A stretch of DNA of 64,000 bases from Dasyornis broadbenti (Eukaryota; Chordata; Aves; Passeriformes; Dasyornithidae): assembly GCA_013397935.1 (NCBI GenBank), contig VZRN01004724.1:223076-287075 (forward strand), written 5' to 3'. Under the pieces are notes generated by a model, which saw only the letters and a list, made by a program, of their open reading frames with translations, was not told the DNA's origin and searched no databases. The position numbers and the translations under genes are program-made. Positions 25,003 to 35,995 of this stretch are shown one piece after another. Numbering within the stretch: the first letter of the stretch is position 1; the number at the start of each line of letters is the position of its first letter.

Positions 25003-28000
25003 AAAGATAAGTCAATTTGAGCTCCATAAGTCATTCACCATAAACATGTTTTCTGTCTTCAAATCATTGTTTTGATGGGAAGTGAGGAATACAAATAGTG
25101 TTATATTTCCATAATCCCAATTTTTGTGTCAGCCCTGGGGTTTTATTAAGAGCTCCTTGCCTAAAAGTAATAATTGCCTGGAGGAGAAAGCAATCTTAAA
25201 ATATCCACTGATGAATATTCTGAGTTCAATCTCTCACTGGCCACTTCCCCATCACACACTGTGTGTCTTGTGGCTTTATGTAGAACTGAATGAGGCAATA
25301 GCACACACTCTGAAGTGATATAAACAAGAAAGAGCAAGACTCTTCTGAATGGGATCTTGGCACCTCTGGTAAGAGAGTGTTTCTTTTTTATAATTTTTAG
25401 CAAGTCCACTAGGTAGCTTTCAGAAAACAGGTAGCATTCTACTAAATTTCCAGGGGTCAGTGTTTTTATATGAACTACTAAACTGAAAAAAATACAACAT
25501 AAAATGGAAATGTTGAATAATCCTTAAGTGACGAACATATGTCAATTATCATTCTGTCTGTTGCTGTAATGAAAGACCATAGCACAAAAAATTTTTAGAT
25601 CAAAAAAGCTTGTTTCAACTGTATTTTATAAAAGTGATAAATATTAAGATGTGCTATACAATATCAAATTTATATGTCAAAATCCCATTATTTCAATGTT
25701 TAATTCAGAAAATACATTTAGCATAATGTTTCAAGTCTGAAGAGTATAATGGAGCTTTTTGAAGAACTGTGGAAGAACTGTGGCCCTGAGATAGGAATGA
25801 ACACTCTCAAATGTTTCAAGGGCTCTGCAAATGTCTAGGAGTTAAAACTTTAGCACCTTAATAGTGGGAGGAAAAAAAATTCAGATAGGAATCTGAGAAC
25901 GCAGATTTTTTATTTTTAACTTTTTTGAATATATTCTTTTTCTCTGGGCATTTTTTTTAACTAAAAGACAGTGGTGCATTAGTTTGTGTAAAGACGTGTT
26001 GACTGTGTCTTTAACTAAATGTGTGAGACCTGACATGTCTGGAAATCTCAGTGGAGTGAAATTGTTTCCAGCAGACCAAGGGGTCTCTTTAGACTCTTGG
26101 GGCACTCAAGAGGCTTAGGTTGCCCTTCACCTCAGGATGACCAAGCTATTGAGTAATTAGTGGCCATCCTCAAGGATGAGTGGGACTCATCCTTACATTG
26201 GTTTTCGCAGCATAATTTTTGTCAAGTTCTGTTCTGTTCTCTGTGTTCCATGTATTTTCTGATCACCAAAATATCCATGCTGAATCACATTCCTAACTGG
26301 GCAGGATTCCCTGTGTTTTACCCACTACTTTGTCTACTGCATCTCAAGAAAGTAGAGATGACTGTAAGGTTTTCTGCACCATGTCTAGTAAGTTTCAACA
26401 GTGCTCAGTGTCTAAGTCTCAGTCCTCCTGGGACTTCTCTTTGAAGTCCCTGAGTGTGTTACAGGAACCTGCCACCACACAGCAGATGTGGTGTTTGCGC
26501 TGAACTGGGCCAGTGTGGAGTTATTCTAATTGGTATTCTGTTGGAGGCGCTCCCATTGCCCGTATTCTGCTGGCGCTGGGGATGAAAGGTAATCACAGGG
26601 AAAAAGTTGGACTAATGTGACAAACACAATAGGAGCACTACTACAGGCTCCGCTGAATGGAAACGAGCTCTAGAATCTATAATTGCTAGTCTGCTTTTAA
26701 TCAAAATAAGGTGATTTGGCATATTAATTTTCTAAGTATTTCCCAGAAAGCGGTTTTCACCTTAATTGTTTAAAGCACCGTTCAATAATGAGAGTTTTCT
26801 ACTCATTCTTTTACACAAGAAGATATACTGATATTAATTGCATTTATGCTATTCCTATACCATAATCTCAAACAGAATAGCGTTCAAGTTTTCTTCTAAG
26901 GATTGAGTAGCAATAATGTGCACAGGCTTTTGTTCTGCCTGAGCTTGGTGTGGCTGAGCTGCCAATCACAGGCTTGCCATAAGCACCATTAAACCACAAC
27001 GAAGCACAAAGGAATATATTGTTTACATTGTTTACAACAAACACACAAAAATGAAAAAGCCTGAAGATCATGTGTATATCTAATCTATGTTCTTCATCAT
27101 CCTCTTCAAAGGTCCTCCTAGACATAAAAAAATTTTACTTATCATGTCAGCATCCTCTGTCCTCTAAGTGCATAATACCAGAACCCTACTTGTTCAAATA
27201 AAAGAAATAAAATGCGATTAGAAGTTATACCTAAATTTTCATCACTTCAAGTACCTGTTTCTGATGAGATATTCATACTAGCTCACCAGTTCAAAGTATG
27301 TATCAAAATTGGCATTATGTGCAAGTCTTTCACTTTCACAAATATATGGGCAAAAATCAAGAAATAAGTGGGCTCTTTAGTTCAAGATCTAACTATTTTC
27401 TTCACTAGCAACAGAAACTGAATTCTGCTCTGAAAAAAAGAAAGGGAACTGAACAACATTCCTCCAGCTGTGATTTTCATATGCTGACCTTAGTCATGAA
27501 ATCTGTCCAGAAAAACCCTAAAGTCCAAAACAGATACAGACGATACAGGGCAATTTTGTATCTGTATTGACTACCACACAGAAAACCTGGTTGTAAATAT
27601 TTTAACAGAAAAGCTTTTTGTAGAAGAGCACATTTATCAAAATACACTCTTGAAATTAAATATATTAAAATTTTAAAAATACAATATTCTAAATCATCCA
27701 GCTGAAATTTTTAAATTCATTTTAATTTTTTTTCAAACTAGAATCATATTGTGTAACTTAGCCAAAAAAAGTTCTGTGTATCAGATTTTGGTGTTGATAT
27801 GTAACAGACTGTTTTTTTCCCTTTTTGTATAGTTTCATGCTCTTCCAATATGAAGGAATGGTCTCTCTCTACCTCAGATTTTTGGCACAAAATGTGTATC
27901 TAGCCATACTATAGTACTGAGTATTATTCCATATTCATGTATGGAACAGCATGTTTGAAAGTTTGGAAGCACAAAAGAAAATTGATTACATCCCCTTGGT

Positions 28001-31000
28001 ATGTTTTTGCTTGAGTCAGCCCTCATTGGATTGTGAGCATTCTTTGCAAACAGTGTTTTCCTATGGCACATGTTTAGCCTGGAAACATGGCAGGCAGAGA
28101 AAAAAGTGTGGTGATATTCTATAAGCCCCATGGTTTTTGAACTAATGATAGAACTGTAAGCATAACCATAACCTAAAGTCATGAAGATTTCACATACAGT
28201 CCTCTAGGACTTAGCAACCAAAGGAACTTCTTTTTTTGGAATTATCCTGGAGTAAAACATAATACAGCACCCTCATAAAGAGACAGCTGCCTCTGTCTCA
28301 TTGCCCTCCCTGCCCTTACCCTGAGGTCTTCAAATTTTATACTTAGTTAAGGTATTGATAGACTAGGTCTGTGAAAAGTTTTGTCCTTCTTCCTGGGAAA
28401 TAGAAATCTTGAGCTTTTTCACACTGTACATTCACACACACAAAAAAATAACTTGATGGTTTAATCATAAGCAGAAATGGCATTTTCCAGAACAGCCTGG
28501 AATGGATTGATTAGGGCATTCTCTAGTGATTCGAGAATTCTGAATTATGTAAGAAATAATTCAGAGAGTTGTGCTGACTCTCTCTGTCTCTCAGAACTCC
28601 AAATCCCAAACTGAAGTTGAAAGGCCTTTATTAAAGGATTCATTAAAACTCATGTGCAGCATTGAAAAGTTTGTTTTAATGGGTTAGCATTTTCAGACGA
28701 GAATATTTCAGTAAAAGCCAACTTTCAGACTTTCTTTTATATTCTTTTCTGGCAGCTACAAAAGATCCACATTTTCAATATTTCTGATTAACTTTGAAGA
28801 TGAATAAAGTTAGAATAAAATGTCATTATCTGACATAGCCATAGTGGTGGTAGAACAAGAGAAATGTTAAAAATTGAACAATATGAAGCAAATAGTTGAT
28901 TAAAGATACTCTGGCCAACAATTTCCGTGTTTCCAGTCACAACTGTATTGTGATTCCAAGAGAAATCAGAAAGAGTTCCCTGGTGGTGCAGTGCTGTGGA
29001 TTATATGTTTGGAGGAGTTCTTGACAGTTTGAAAACTTCTCTTTTCATTAATTCATTCCTTCTCAATTCCTATGGTCTAAAGACTCCCTCTATGCAATTC
29101 TCCTTCCTGCCCATACCCTGCCAAGGACTTTCACACCATCCTGCTTATCAGTGCTGCCATTAGTTACCTGATGAGTGGTCTCACTGCTGATTTTGTGTAG
29201 TCACATCAGATCGAGCCACAGTTCAATCTTACTTCGATTCCTGGCTCTAGCAGTGGCCGAATGCTGGTGTTTCAGACAGTCAGTTCCCACTGAAAATATT
29301 CTTGCTTGATTTACAGCATTATGCATGGAAGAAAGATTACTTGGAATTAATTTGGATCTTTTCAGCTTCTGTAGTGATCAGTTTATGATGAATATCAGTA
29401 CCTTAAACAGCAAATAAACTTTGCATGTCCATAGTATGTCACTATTCTCCATTCTCTTCCACTGATTTAATTCTTCTTCCAGAATATGTAGATATATATG
29501 TAATATAATAAATTAGATAGAAGTTGTACAGGATTTAACAAGTGCCCTCCCTTCCCCACTTCACCTGCACTGCATTTTTCTTCATAGCTATTCTGAGTTG
29601 CCAGAGCTCTCTGAGGCTTTAACTTCTGTGTTGTGGAACACAAATTCTTGAGCTTAACAAATAGAAACGTAACATTGTCTCAGTCAGATATTTAAATATA
29701 TGATCCTAGGTGGAAGAGAGTGCTACAGGCTGGTATTAAACTGCATGATAATTTGCTGCTCCTAGTTTTAAGTAGACTCCTTTTTATTTTTTATGAAACA
29801 CACTTAGCTCTCTTATTATGGGACAAGAAGCCAAAATAAAGTAATAATGTGTAAACCAGTTATTCATTCAGACATGCTAACTAACAAGACTGGAATTTTT
29901 CCAGAGCATAAAATCTGACATACCCCTAGGAAAAGGTCACATAAAATGAACAGTTTAGGCAGAGGGAGAGAAAAACATCCAAAAACCAAATCACAAATTC
30001 CAGAAAATTCAAAACAAAATGTTCCAATATTTTCAAAATTGCTTTTCTGATTTCTCATATTGATTAAGAGGGAAGCAAAGGCTATTTGATAAGGCTATTC
30101 AGTTACCTATATGCTAGCTGAAATCATTACTTTTAAGCTCTTATTTGCCCTATTCCCCCACTGCAGCAGGAAAGAATAAATCAACCAGAAAACTGGTGTA
30201 AATCACAATGCTGCCTTAATTCACCTTAGGATACAGAAAACCTGAGTTCAAATGTCCTCTTTCTGATTTATAGCAGGGATGACAGTTATATCCATGAGAT
30301 ATTCTGATTTTCACCTTGTAGAGTCTTTCTGATGAATTAGGGCTTGTTTTAATAAATTGGAGCAAATTAAAAATTATTTTTCTTTTTACTAATATATCTT
30401 AAGTTTGTTTCATGTGTCATACGGTGCTCTCAATCTCCAAATCTCCTACTGGTATAATTCCATTCCATTGTGGAAATTGACTGATTCACAGTTTACTGCT
30501 TAATTATGATGTATTCAAGTTCTGTGAACATTCAAAATACAATCAAACTTAAATTTTACTTCTATAGATGCTTCCTTGTCAGGCTGGGATGCTGCCTTCT
30601 CTAAAATGAAATCTAAGGATTATCTTGTATTATTCTGCTGCTGCAATTCAGAAACTGCAGATTCAAGGAACTCTGAAAGATGTTGCTGACAGTGCTGTCT
30701 AACCATGCTTGATGCTCTATCAGAAATACTGGTTCTAATTTGTTTGTTTCCAATTAGAGAAGAAACTTGAGAATAGTCAGGGGACAGACACAACCACCAC
30801 TACACCCCCTCCACAGATATGGAAAGTAATATAGACGTCAGTAATACACTCATTTTTAATCAGTCAGCCTGAGCCAGTGTAACCTGCCAGCAATTCATGA
30901 ATATTGCAAGAACAGCAACCTACATACCCAGCCATCCTCTCATTCCAGTCACCCCAAACCCCAATCAGACATCTATAACCCTATTTCCAGCTCTTTGGGG

Positions 31001-31062
31001 CTGCCAAGGCTGAATAGCTAGCAACAAATCCTGAAAGATACAATACATATAATAATATAACA
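25003..31062. other. Unique non-coding sequence, possible conserved island
   Basis: No gene was recognised. An 11-base perfect tandem duplication (GAAGAACTGTG) is at 25761-25782, and a 9-base hairpin stem is at 26172-26194. Positions 26540-26800 look like a conserved non-coding element: compact, CpG-bearing, with TTTTAATCAAAATAAGG and CATATTAATTTTC. The rest is plain AT-rich DNA. Confidence 0.5.
26172..26194. repeat. Short perfect inverted repeat (hairpin)
   Basis: AAGGATGAG and its reverse complement CTCATCCTT are separated by five bases (TGGGA). No adjacent U run or gene suggests a terminator or a structured RNA, so it is recorded only as a secondary-structure candidate. Confidence 0.6.
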
Positions 31063-31190
31063 TAACACGACACAACACGACACGACACGACACAACATAA
31101 CATAACAACATAACATAACATAACATAACATAACATAACATAACATAACATAACATAACATAACATAACATAACATAACATAACATAACA
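31063..31190. repeat. (TAACA)n pentanucleotide array with CGACA/CAACA variants
   Basis: Sixteen perfect TAACA units fill 31111-31190. To the left lie nine further units, in the order TAACA, CGACA, CAACA, CGACA x3, CAACA, TAACA x2, then a three-base partial unit. The variants are therefore confined to one end. On the minus strand the array reads TGTTA, a five-base period without stop codons, so every frame encodes a repeating Met-Leu-Cys-Tyr-Val string. Those open frames (30965-31272) are not genes. Confidence 0.97.
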
Positions 31191-31974
31191 TGTGCAGAGC
31201 AGCATAAGGTTTGGCATGGACAAGTGTGCCTGGTGGGGAAGAGGGAAAATGGCCGGAATGACCATTTTCCACTATTTCACATAAACCGCTGCAAAATCAG
31301 AACCTGACTCTGCTCTTTCCTCTTGTTTCAAGGAATTTTTTAGCTCCCTACTTCTCACATTGCTCCAGTGCGTAGTAATCTGTATTTTTCTCTTTCTCTG
31401 TCTCTTTCTCTCAACCCATAATATTTGAAGCTTACCCTTTAGACCTGTCCCTCTCTTTAATAATTCCATTACAAACTGTAGTTGTGACACAAGCTGTCAG
31501 ATTAGCTCTCATTCTGCGCTGCTGAACAAACAACAACATCATTAATTTCTCTGTGAGAAAATAGTGTAAACACAGAGATGAGAAAATAGTGGGCATAAAG
31601 CTATTTGCCAGCTTCATGTGGAATTCACACAATATAGAGGGATGGTGCTGACAGCACGTAAGGGCAACACTTCATTTAATGCATCAGTGCCTCAAATGAA
31701 CATGACCCACAGCTTTGCCCACACAAAAATGTTTAAGATTTTTTAAAGGCTTGACTTGCTCTATCTAGTTCATTTTTAGGCTGTATTTCTCTATGTTCCT
31801 TTTTAACAGTGTATTCATGCCTATGTGCTTCACATCTCCTATCAACTCACTTAAATAAGGAAGAGCTATAGGAAACCTCCAGTTTCCTAGTCTACTAACA
31901 CGGGCTCACAGATAATCTGAGAACAGCGATGTTCAAAATGCATTTCAATTTCTTGCAGACCCCATAAATAACGG
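31191..31974. other. Unique sequence between the pentamer array and CR1
   Basis: No gene or repeat was recognised. Minus-strand frames at 31272-31632 overlap each other and have no domain. Confidence 0.5.
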
Positions 31975-32341
31975 GAAGGAAAAATTCTCCCTACAAGAGC
32001 CTGTAGCAACAGAACAAGGAGTAATGATTTTGAAGTGAAAGTGGGCAGGTTTAGATCAGATACTTAGAAGAAATTATTTACTGAGAGTGTGGTGAGATGC
32101 TGGAACAGGTTGCCCAGAGAGGTGACAGATGCCCCATCCATCATGGCCAGGTTGGATGGGACATTGTGCAACCTGCTCTAGTGGAAGCTGTCCCTGCCCA
32201 TGGCAGGTGGAGTGAACTAAAAGACTTTAAAGGTCCCTTCCACTGCAAACCATTCTATGATTCTATGATTCTATGATTCCATGATTCTATGATTCTATGA
32301 TTCTATGATTCTATGATTCTATGATTCTATGATTCTATGAT
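31975..32341 (+). mobile_element. CR1 LINE, 5'-truncated 3' end
   Basis: This is the clearest transposon in the window. It runs through GCCTGTAGCAACAGAACAAGG, TTTAGATCAGATACTTAGAAG, CTGGAACAGGTTGCCCAGAG, GATGCCCCATCC, GGCCAGGTTGGATGGG, GTCCCTGCCCATGGCAGG and AAAGGTCCCTTCCACTG in CR1 consensus order. It ends in the diagnostic ATTCTATG octamer array. It is heavily 5'-truncated, as most avian CR1 copies are, and lacks the reverse-transcriptase-coding region. About a dozen bases of consensus are missing between GCCCCATCC and GGCCAGG. Only the 3' end remains, so it cannot be autonomous. CR1 insertions show no clear target duplications, and none is claimed here. Confidence 0.96.
32252..32341 (+). 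repeat. Expanded ATTCTATG octamer tail of CR1
   Basis: About eleven head-to-tail copies of ATTCTATG follow the CR1 body. One carries a T-to-C change (ATTCCATG, the fourth unit). CR1 elements normally end in only a few such octamers, so this tail has expanded into a small tandem array after or during insertion. Confidence 0.95.
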
Positions 32342-33020
32342 CATACTCTTATGGTGTGTTCTACTTTTGTTCTCTTTTTGTGTCCTGAACAGCTAAGTCT
32401 AGGCTTAGAAATTTTTACCTCCTTTTCATGCACCATTCTCTCATTCTGCAAAAGCCTTTTTTTTCAAGCATCTGTCCTGCTGAATTTCACTGTATATGGG
32501 AAATACATAGTCATGTTTCATCAAAAATTCTGTGAGAGCTTAAAGTTGCTGTTTAATTGGGAATATTAAATGGACAGTTGGAAATGAAATTGGAAAAGCT
32601 GTTTCCAAAAAGGATTAAACTAATTCCATGTTCTAGCAACTCTCTTATATTTTAGACTACCTCCAACGAAACGTGTTTGTACAACAAAGTGATTAGCATG
32701 TAGGAGTGAGATTTCCACAAAAAAAAAGTAAAAGGAAAGCTGGAATTGGTTTCAGTGTGCTTTTCTGTAACTGCATTGGTTACATTTTTAAATTTTTAAT
32801 CAGGGGTTTTCCCTCTCTTCATGTGGTTAGATGCTGATTCTTTCCAGTTTTTTCCTCTAAGGGTAAAAAAGACACTCTAGAGTGCAGAATTTAATTCTGG
32901 GTGAGGATATTATTGCTCTTAAAGGGCCTTTCCTACATATGCAAAGGAGTGTCCTGCTGTGCGTTTTGCTGACAGACTAAGCCTGCTGTGTGTGCTGTCC
33001 TGAGGCATCTCGCTGGAGCG

Positions 33021-33036
33021 ATGGCTGCGCACCTGG
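33021..33036 (+). other. Weak first-exon-like start and donor
   Basis: GAGCGATGG provides a good Kozak context (G at +4, purine at -3), followed by codons for Met-Ala-Ala-His-Leu and then GGTGAGG, a donor-like sequence at 33037. The 25 bases around it contain three CpGs in otherwise CpG-poor DNA. The uninterrupted plus-strand frame continues to 33194 if the donor is ignored. No family is recognised and no promoter motif is evident, so this may be coincidence. Confidence 0.12.
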
Positions 33037-33570
33037 GTGAGGGCTGCAGCCTCAGGCTGCACCAGGGTTCAGTTCTCTGGGACTGTACTGCCATGAAAGG
33101 AGGCACTGGCCACCACAACATCCGTCAGTGGGGAATGAGGAGTGGCCCCCAAGGTAAACAGCTCGTAGTGAGGCATTTGGAGGAAGCACTCTGATTGTAG
33201 GGAGGAGATAATAATGGGGTGGACTGTAAGCACCCTGCAGGACTCCATTTAATGTTCTTTTCATTTACCAAGCCATTAAACTGGAGCTGATTTTATTATC
33301 ATAATTTTTTCCACTGGCATCTGAAGAAGTTTTATGGCTTTCAATAAAGCCTTCACTCTACTCACAATCCTGCTTGATTTTATTAGAACATCTTCTAGTG
33401 AGATTTATGTTCTTGTTTTGCTTAAGATTCACTTTTTAATGAAGTCATAAAAACGAGTTAGATTTGCTTGTTTGAGGGAATCTTATTTAGTTAATTATCA
33501 GATACCACGTGGCAAATCATTTAATTTGGCTTCTATTGTACTACAACTGGTATTTGTCTTGACTTCACAG

Positions 33571-33624
33571 TGGAGAGAAGTTAGAGACAAACCAGAATGC
33601 AGCAGGAATCATCGCATAAGAAAG
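33571..33624 (+). other. Weak 54-base AG/GT-bounded micro-exon candidate
   Basis: A pyrimidine-leaning tract ending TTCACAG (33564-33570) precedes 54 bases that are open in one frame (WREVRDKPECSRNHRIRK), and GTACCT follows at 33625. The length is a multiple of three. I recognise no protein family; such AG...GT pairs are frequent by chance. Confidence 0.12.
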
Positions 33625-34090
33625 GTACCTATTTCAGGAAGGGGAGTGCTCCTTTAGACAAAGTAAGGAGCCTCTCACAAATTAGGAATTAATACAGCCA
33701 TCCCAGATAATTTTAAAGTTAACTTTCTGTTCTTTCTGTTTTAGATTTAAATTTGTTCTTCTTGCCAGTAAAATCTCATGTGATATTCTCATGGCACTGT
33801 GGACTTTAAAGCTTTGGTCATCCCAGATATTTCCTTCCAAGATTGTTTGATTGTTTCCTAGGCTGCAGGCTTCCTTGCAGCCTAGATATAAGGTTCCTGT
33901 AACTATTCAAAAGATTGGACTAAATCTATGATGATTTTTTAAAAAGAATATACAAATGTATGTGTTCCTCCTAATGGAACAGAAAATACTTTTTGAGGGG
34001 TCTTAGTGATTCTTATAATCTCTAAGTCTTAGATTCACTTAATGAGTCCTAAAGTCAATAAAACCAAAGCAGGAGCTCCATATTACACAT

Positions 34091-34145
34091 ACAAAACAAC
34101 AACAGCAACAACAACAAAACCAAAAACAAATTTAAAAAAAAAAAA
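34091..34145. repeat. A-rich (CAA)-bearing low-complexity tract
   Basis: A/C-only sequence with several CAA/ACA units runs into eleven or more A residues. It could be a degraded retrotransposon tail on the plus strand, but no element body is recognisable upstream. Confidence 0.85.
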
Positions 34146-34437
34146 GACTGTTCCATTCTCCCACAAAGTAAGTCATAATGTATGTTTTCATCAAAAGTCA
34201 AGATAGCCTATGTCTGCCATTCTCACTGAGAGTACTAACAAGTGATATACGTTTTAGAATTGATAACAAGCTGATCCTCTGTTATCCTCACTTGATGGTC
34301 AGCACTGACTTATTCTGTGAAATGAGAAAAATTAAAATCTTCTATTATGAAAGTGCATTGAGTATCTGGTATTCCACAGCTGTAGACGGCTTAATTTGTT
34401 CACTGAAAGTGTCACTGGATCTTTTCTTTTTTTTTTT

Positions 34438-34473
34438 NNNNNNNNNNNNNNNNNNNNNNNNNNNNNNNNNNNN
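34438..34473. other. Assembly gap (36 N) within a poly-T run
   Basis: Thirty-six undetermined bases are flanked on both sides by T runs. The gap most likely marks an unresolved homopolymer; the true length is unknown. Any frame crossing it is meaningless. Confidence 0.98.
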
Positions 34474-35879
34474 TTTTTTTTGTAATTACTTGGGTAATAC
34501 TGGAGGTTGGTTCCATAGGAAAATAGTCTCTTGTATTAACCAAAGGAGGCCCTGGCAATAAGTCTGGCTTCCCAGACAATCATGAATCAAAAAACAGATG
34601 GGAGAAGATCAGGGCTTTGCTCACCAGAGAGAGAATGAAGTCACTGCAGAATTTTCTCTCCAGAAAGTTCAATCTTGATGGCTGAAGGCTGACACCTTTT
34701 TATTGATCTTCCAATTAAAATTCAAAGACCTTGTTTAAATACTTGGTTTATATATTTTTTCATTAGGAAAGAAACATAACATTTTTGTGGGCATTTAGTT
34801 GTCTTTGCATTTCATTTTTGTTTTGGTTTTTATTATTATTGTTATTATTAATGGCATTCCAGTCTTTGTCAGCTCCATATTAATTGCAGTGTTACTGGCA
34901 CAAGAAAGGGTCCAAGCTAGAAAAGAGATTTCCTTGATCTGAGTTCATTTTAGCACCATTGCAAATACTGTCAGTGCAAATTTTGTTTAAAATATAAAAA
35001 TTGAATTTAATCTATATATTTGCTACAAAATAAACTGAACTTAATTTCAAAGCAAAAATAATATTAAAATAATTTGGAATTGCCTGGAATTTCAGTTATT
35101 AGGCTTTTAAAAAAATTCCTCTCCATTCCACTGATTTCAAACTATTTCACAAAGTTGACATTAATTAATTAAACATGTCTATTGACCCAAATCTACTTGT
35201 GTTGGATATAAAAAATATTTGGTCTAAAAGTTTCACCTTGCCCCATGGCTGAACTGCAGTGACTGTCAGTACGAGTTTTATCTTCCTTAAAAAGTTGTGA
35301 CAGTAATATTGTACCCTTGTGAGAAATTACTTAATTAGTGCCTTCCAATTATTGAGGTCACTGAATGGAAAATTCTGAAAGTGTAATATCATGCTGAATA
35401 GAAAGCGGAAGAGTAGACTAGAATTGATCATTGCTCCAATCGGATCTATCATGCTCTGACCTGGGTCATGGTGTCCCTGTGGACACCAAATGATCCCAAA
35501 CAATAAATTGCAGAGCACACCAAATTGCAACAGCTGGTGGCTGCCAAATGCCCTGATGAATGTGCTTTGGCACATTCTGTTTGGATTTCTTTTCATAAGT
35601 AGCAAAATACCCAACTATAATCGCAATCTTTCCCAGAACGTTGTCTTATAATGTCATCATTATGTCATCATTATTATGTTCTTTCTGTCATCAGTATTAA
35701 ATTTATGTTCCATGTATTTCATCTTCCTCAATATTTTTAGAAATAGGAAGATGTAGAAGAAAATTTCTCCCATAAAGATTAGACCAGAATCACAGCTGCT
35801 GCACTTAAGTATTTGTTAAATGAGTACCAAGCTCCTCAAGTGATGCTCACATGTGATGAAGTTCTGGTCCAGGTATAGC
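34474..35879. other. Unique AT-rich sequence
   Basis: No gene was recognised. There is a TTATTATT-type patch near 34830-34852, and an 11-base motif (TATGTCATCAT) is repeated in tandem near 35650-35672. Nothing else is apparent. Confidence 0.5.
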
Positions 35880-35995
35880 TACAATCCATTATACAAATGT
35901 GCAGTCTGAGTATACAGAGTGAAGTGATTTACACATTTCACTCAAGGAGTCGGAGGAAGAAGTCTTAGTAAAACATGATACTCATGATTCTTAAT
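35880..35995 (+). repeat. MIR-like SINE relic (faint)
   Basis: The blocks ATTATACAAATGTGCAGTCT, GAGTGAAGTGATTTACACA, TTTCACTCAAGGAGTCGGAG and ACTCATGATTCTTA follow the order of the MIR 3' half (fractional matches to 'acagatgaggaaactgag', 'gaggttaagtgacttgccca', 'cacagcaagtcagtggcag', 'gactcccag'). It is strongly diverged and assigned only by eye. Confidence 0.42.

Larger units (their letters stand above)
32342..34437. other. Mostly unique sequence with a small GC-richer patch
   Basis: No gene can be supported. A GC-richer patch with several CpGs spans about 32950-33190 and contains an ATG in good context at 33021. A 54-base AG/GT-bounded segment is at 33571-33624. An A-rich, (CAA)-bearing tract occupies 34091-34145. 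Confidence 0.5.

Noticed and set aside
24786..25075. Stop-poor frames rich in Phe/Cys/Val on plus and Lys/Gln/Thr on minus
   Set aside because: They are explained entirely by the T/G-only composition of 24831-25002.
30965..31272. Three overlapping minus-strand frames with a Met-Leu-Cys-Tyr-Val repeat
   Set aside because: A five-base repeat without stop codons is open in every frame. This is microsatellite translation, not a repeat protein.
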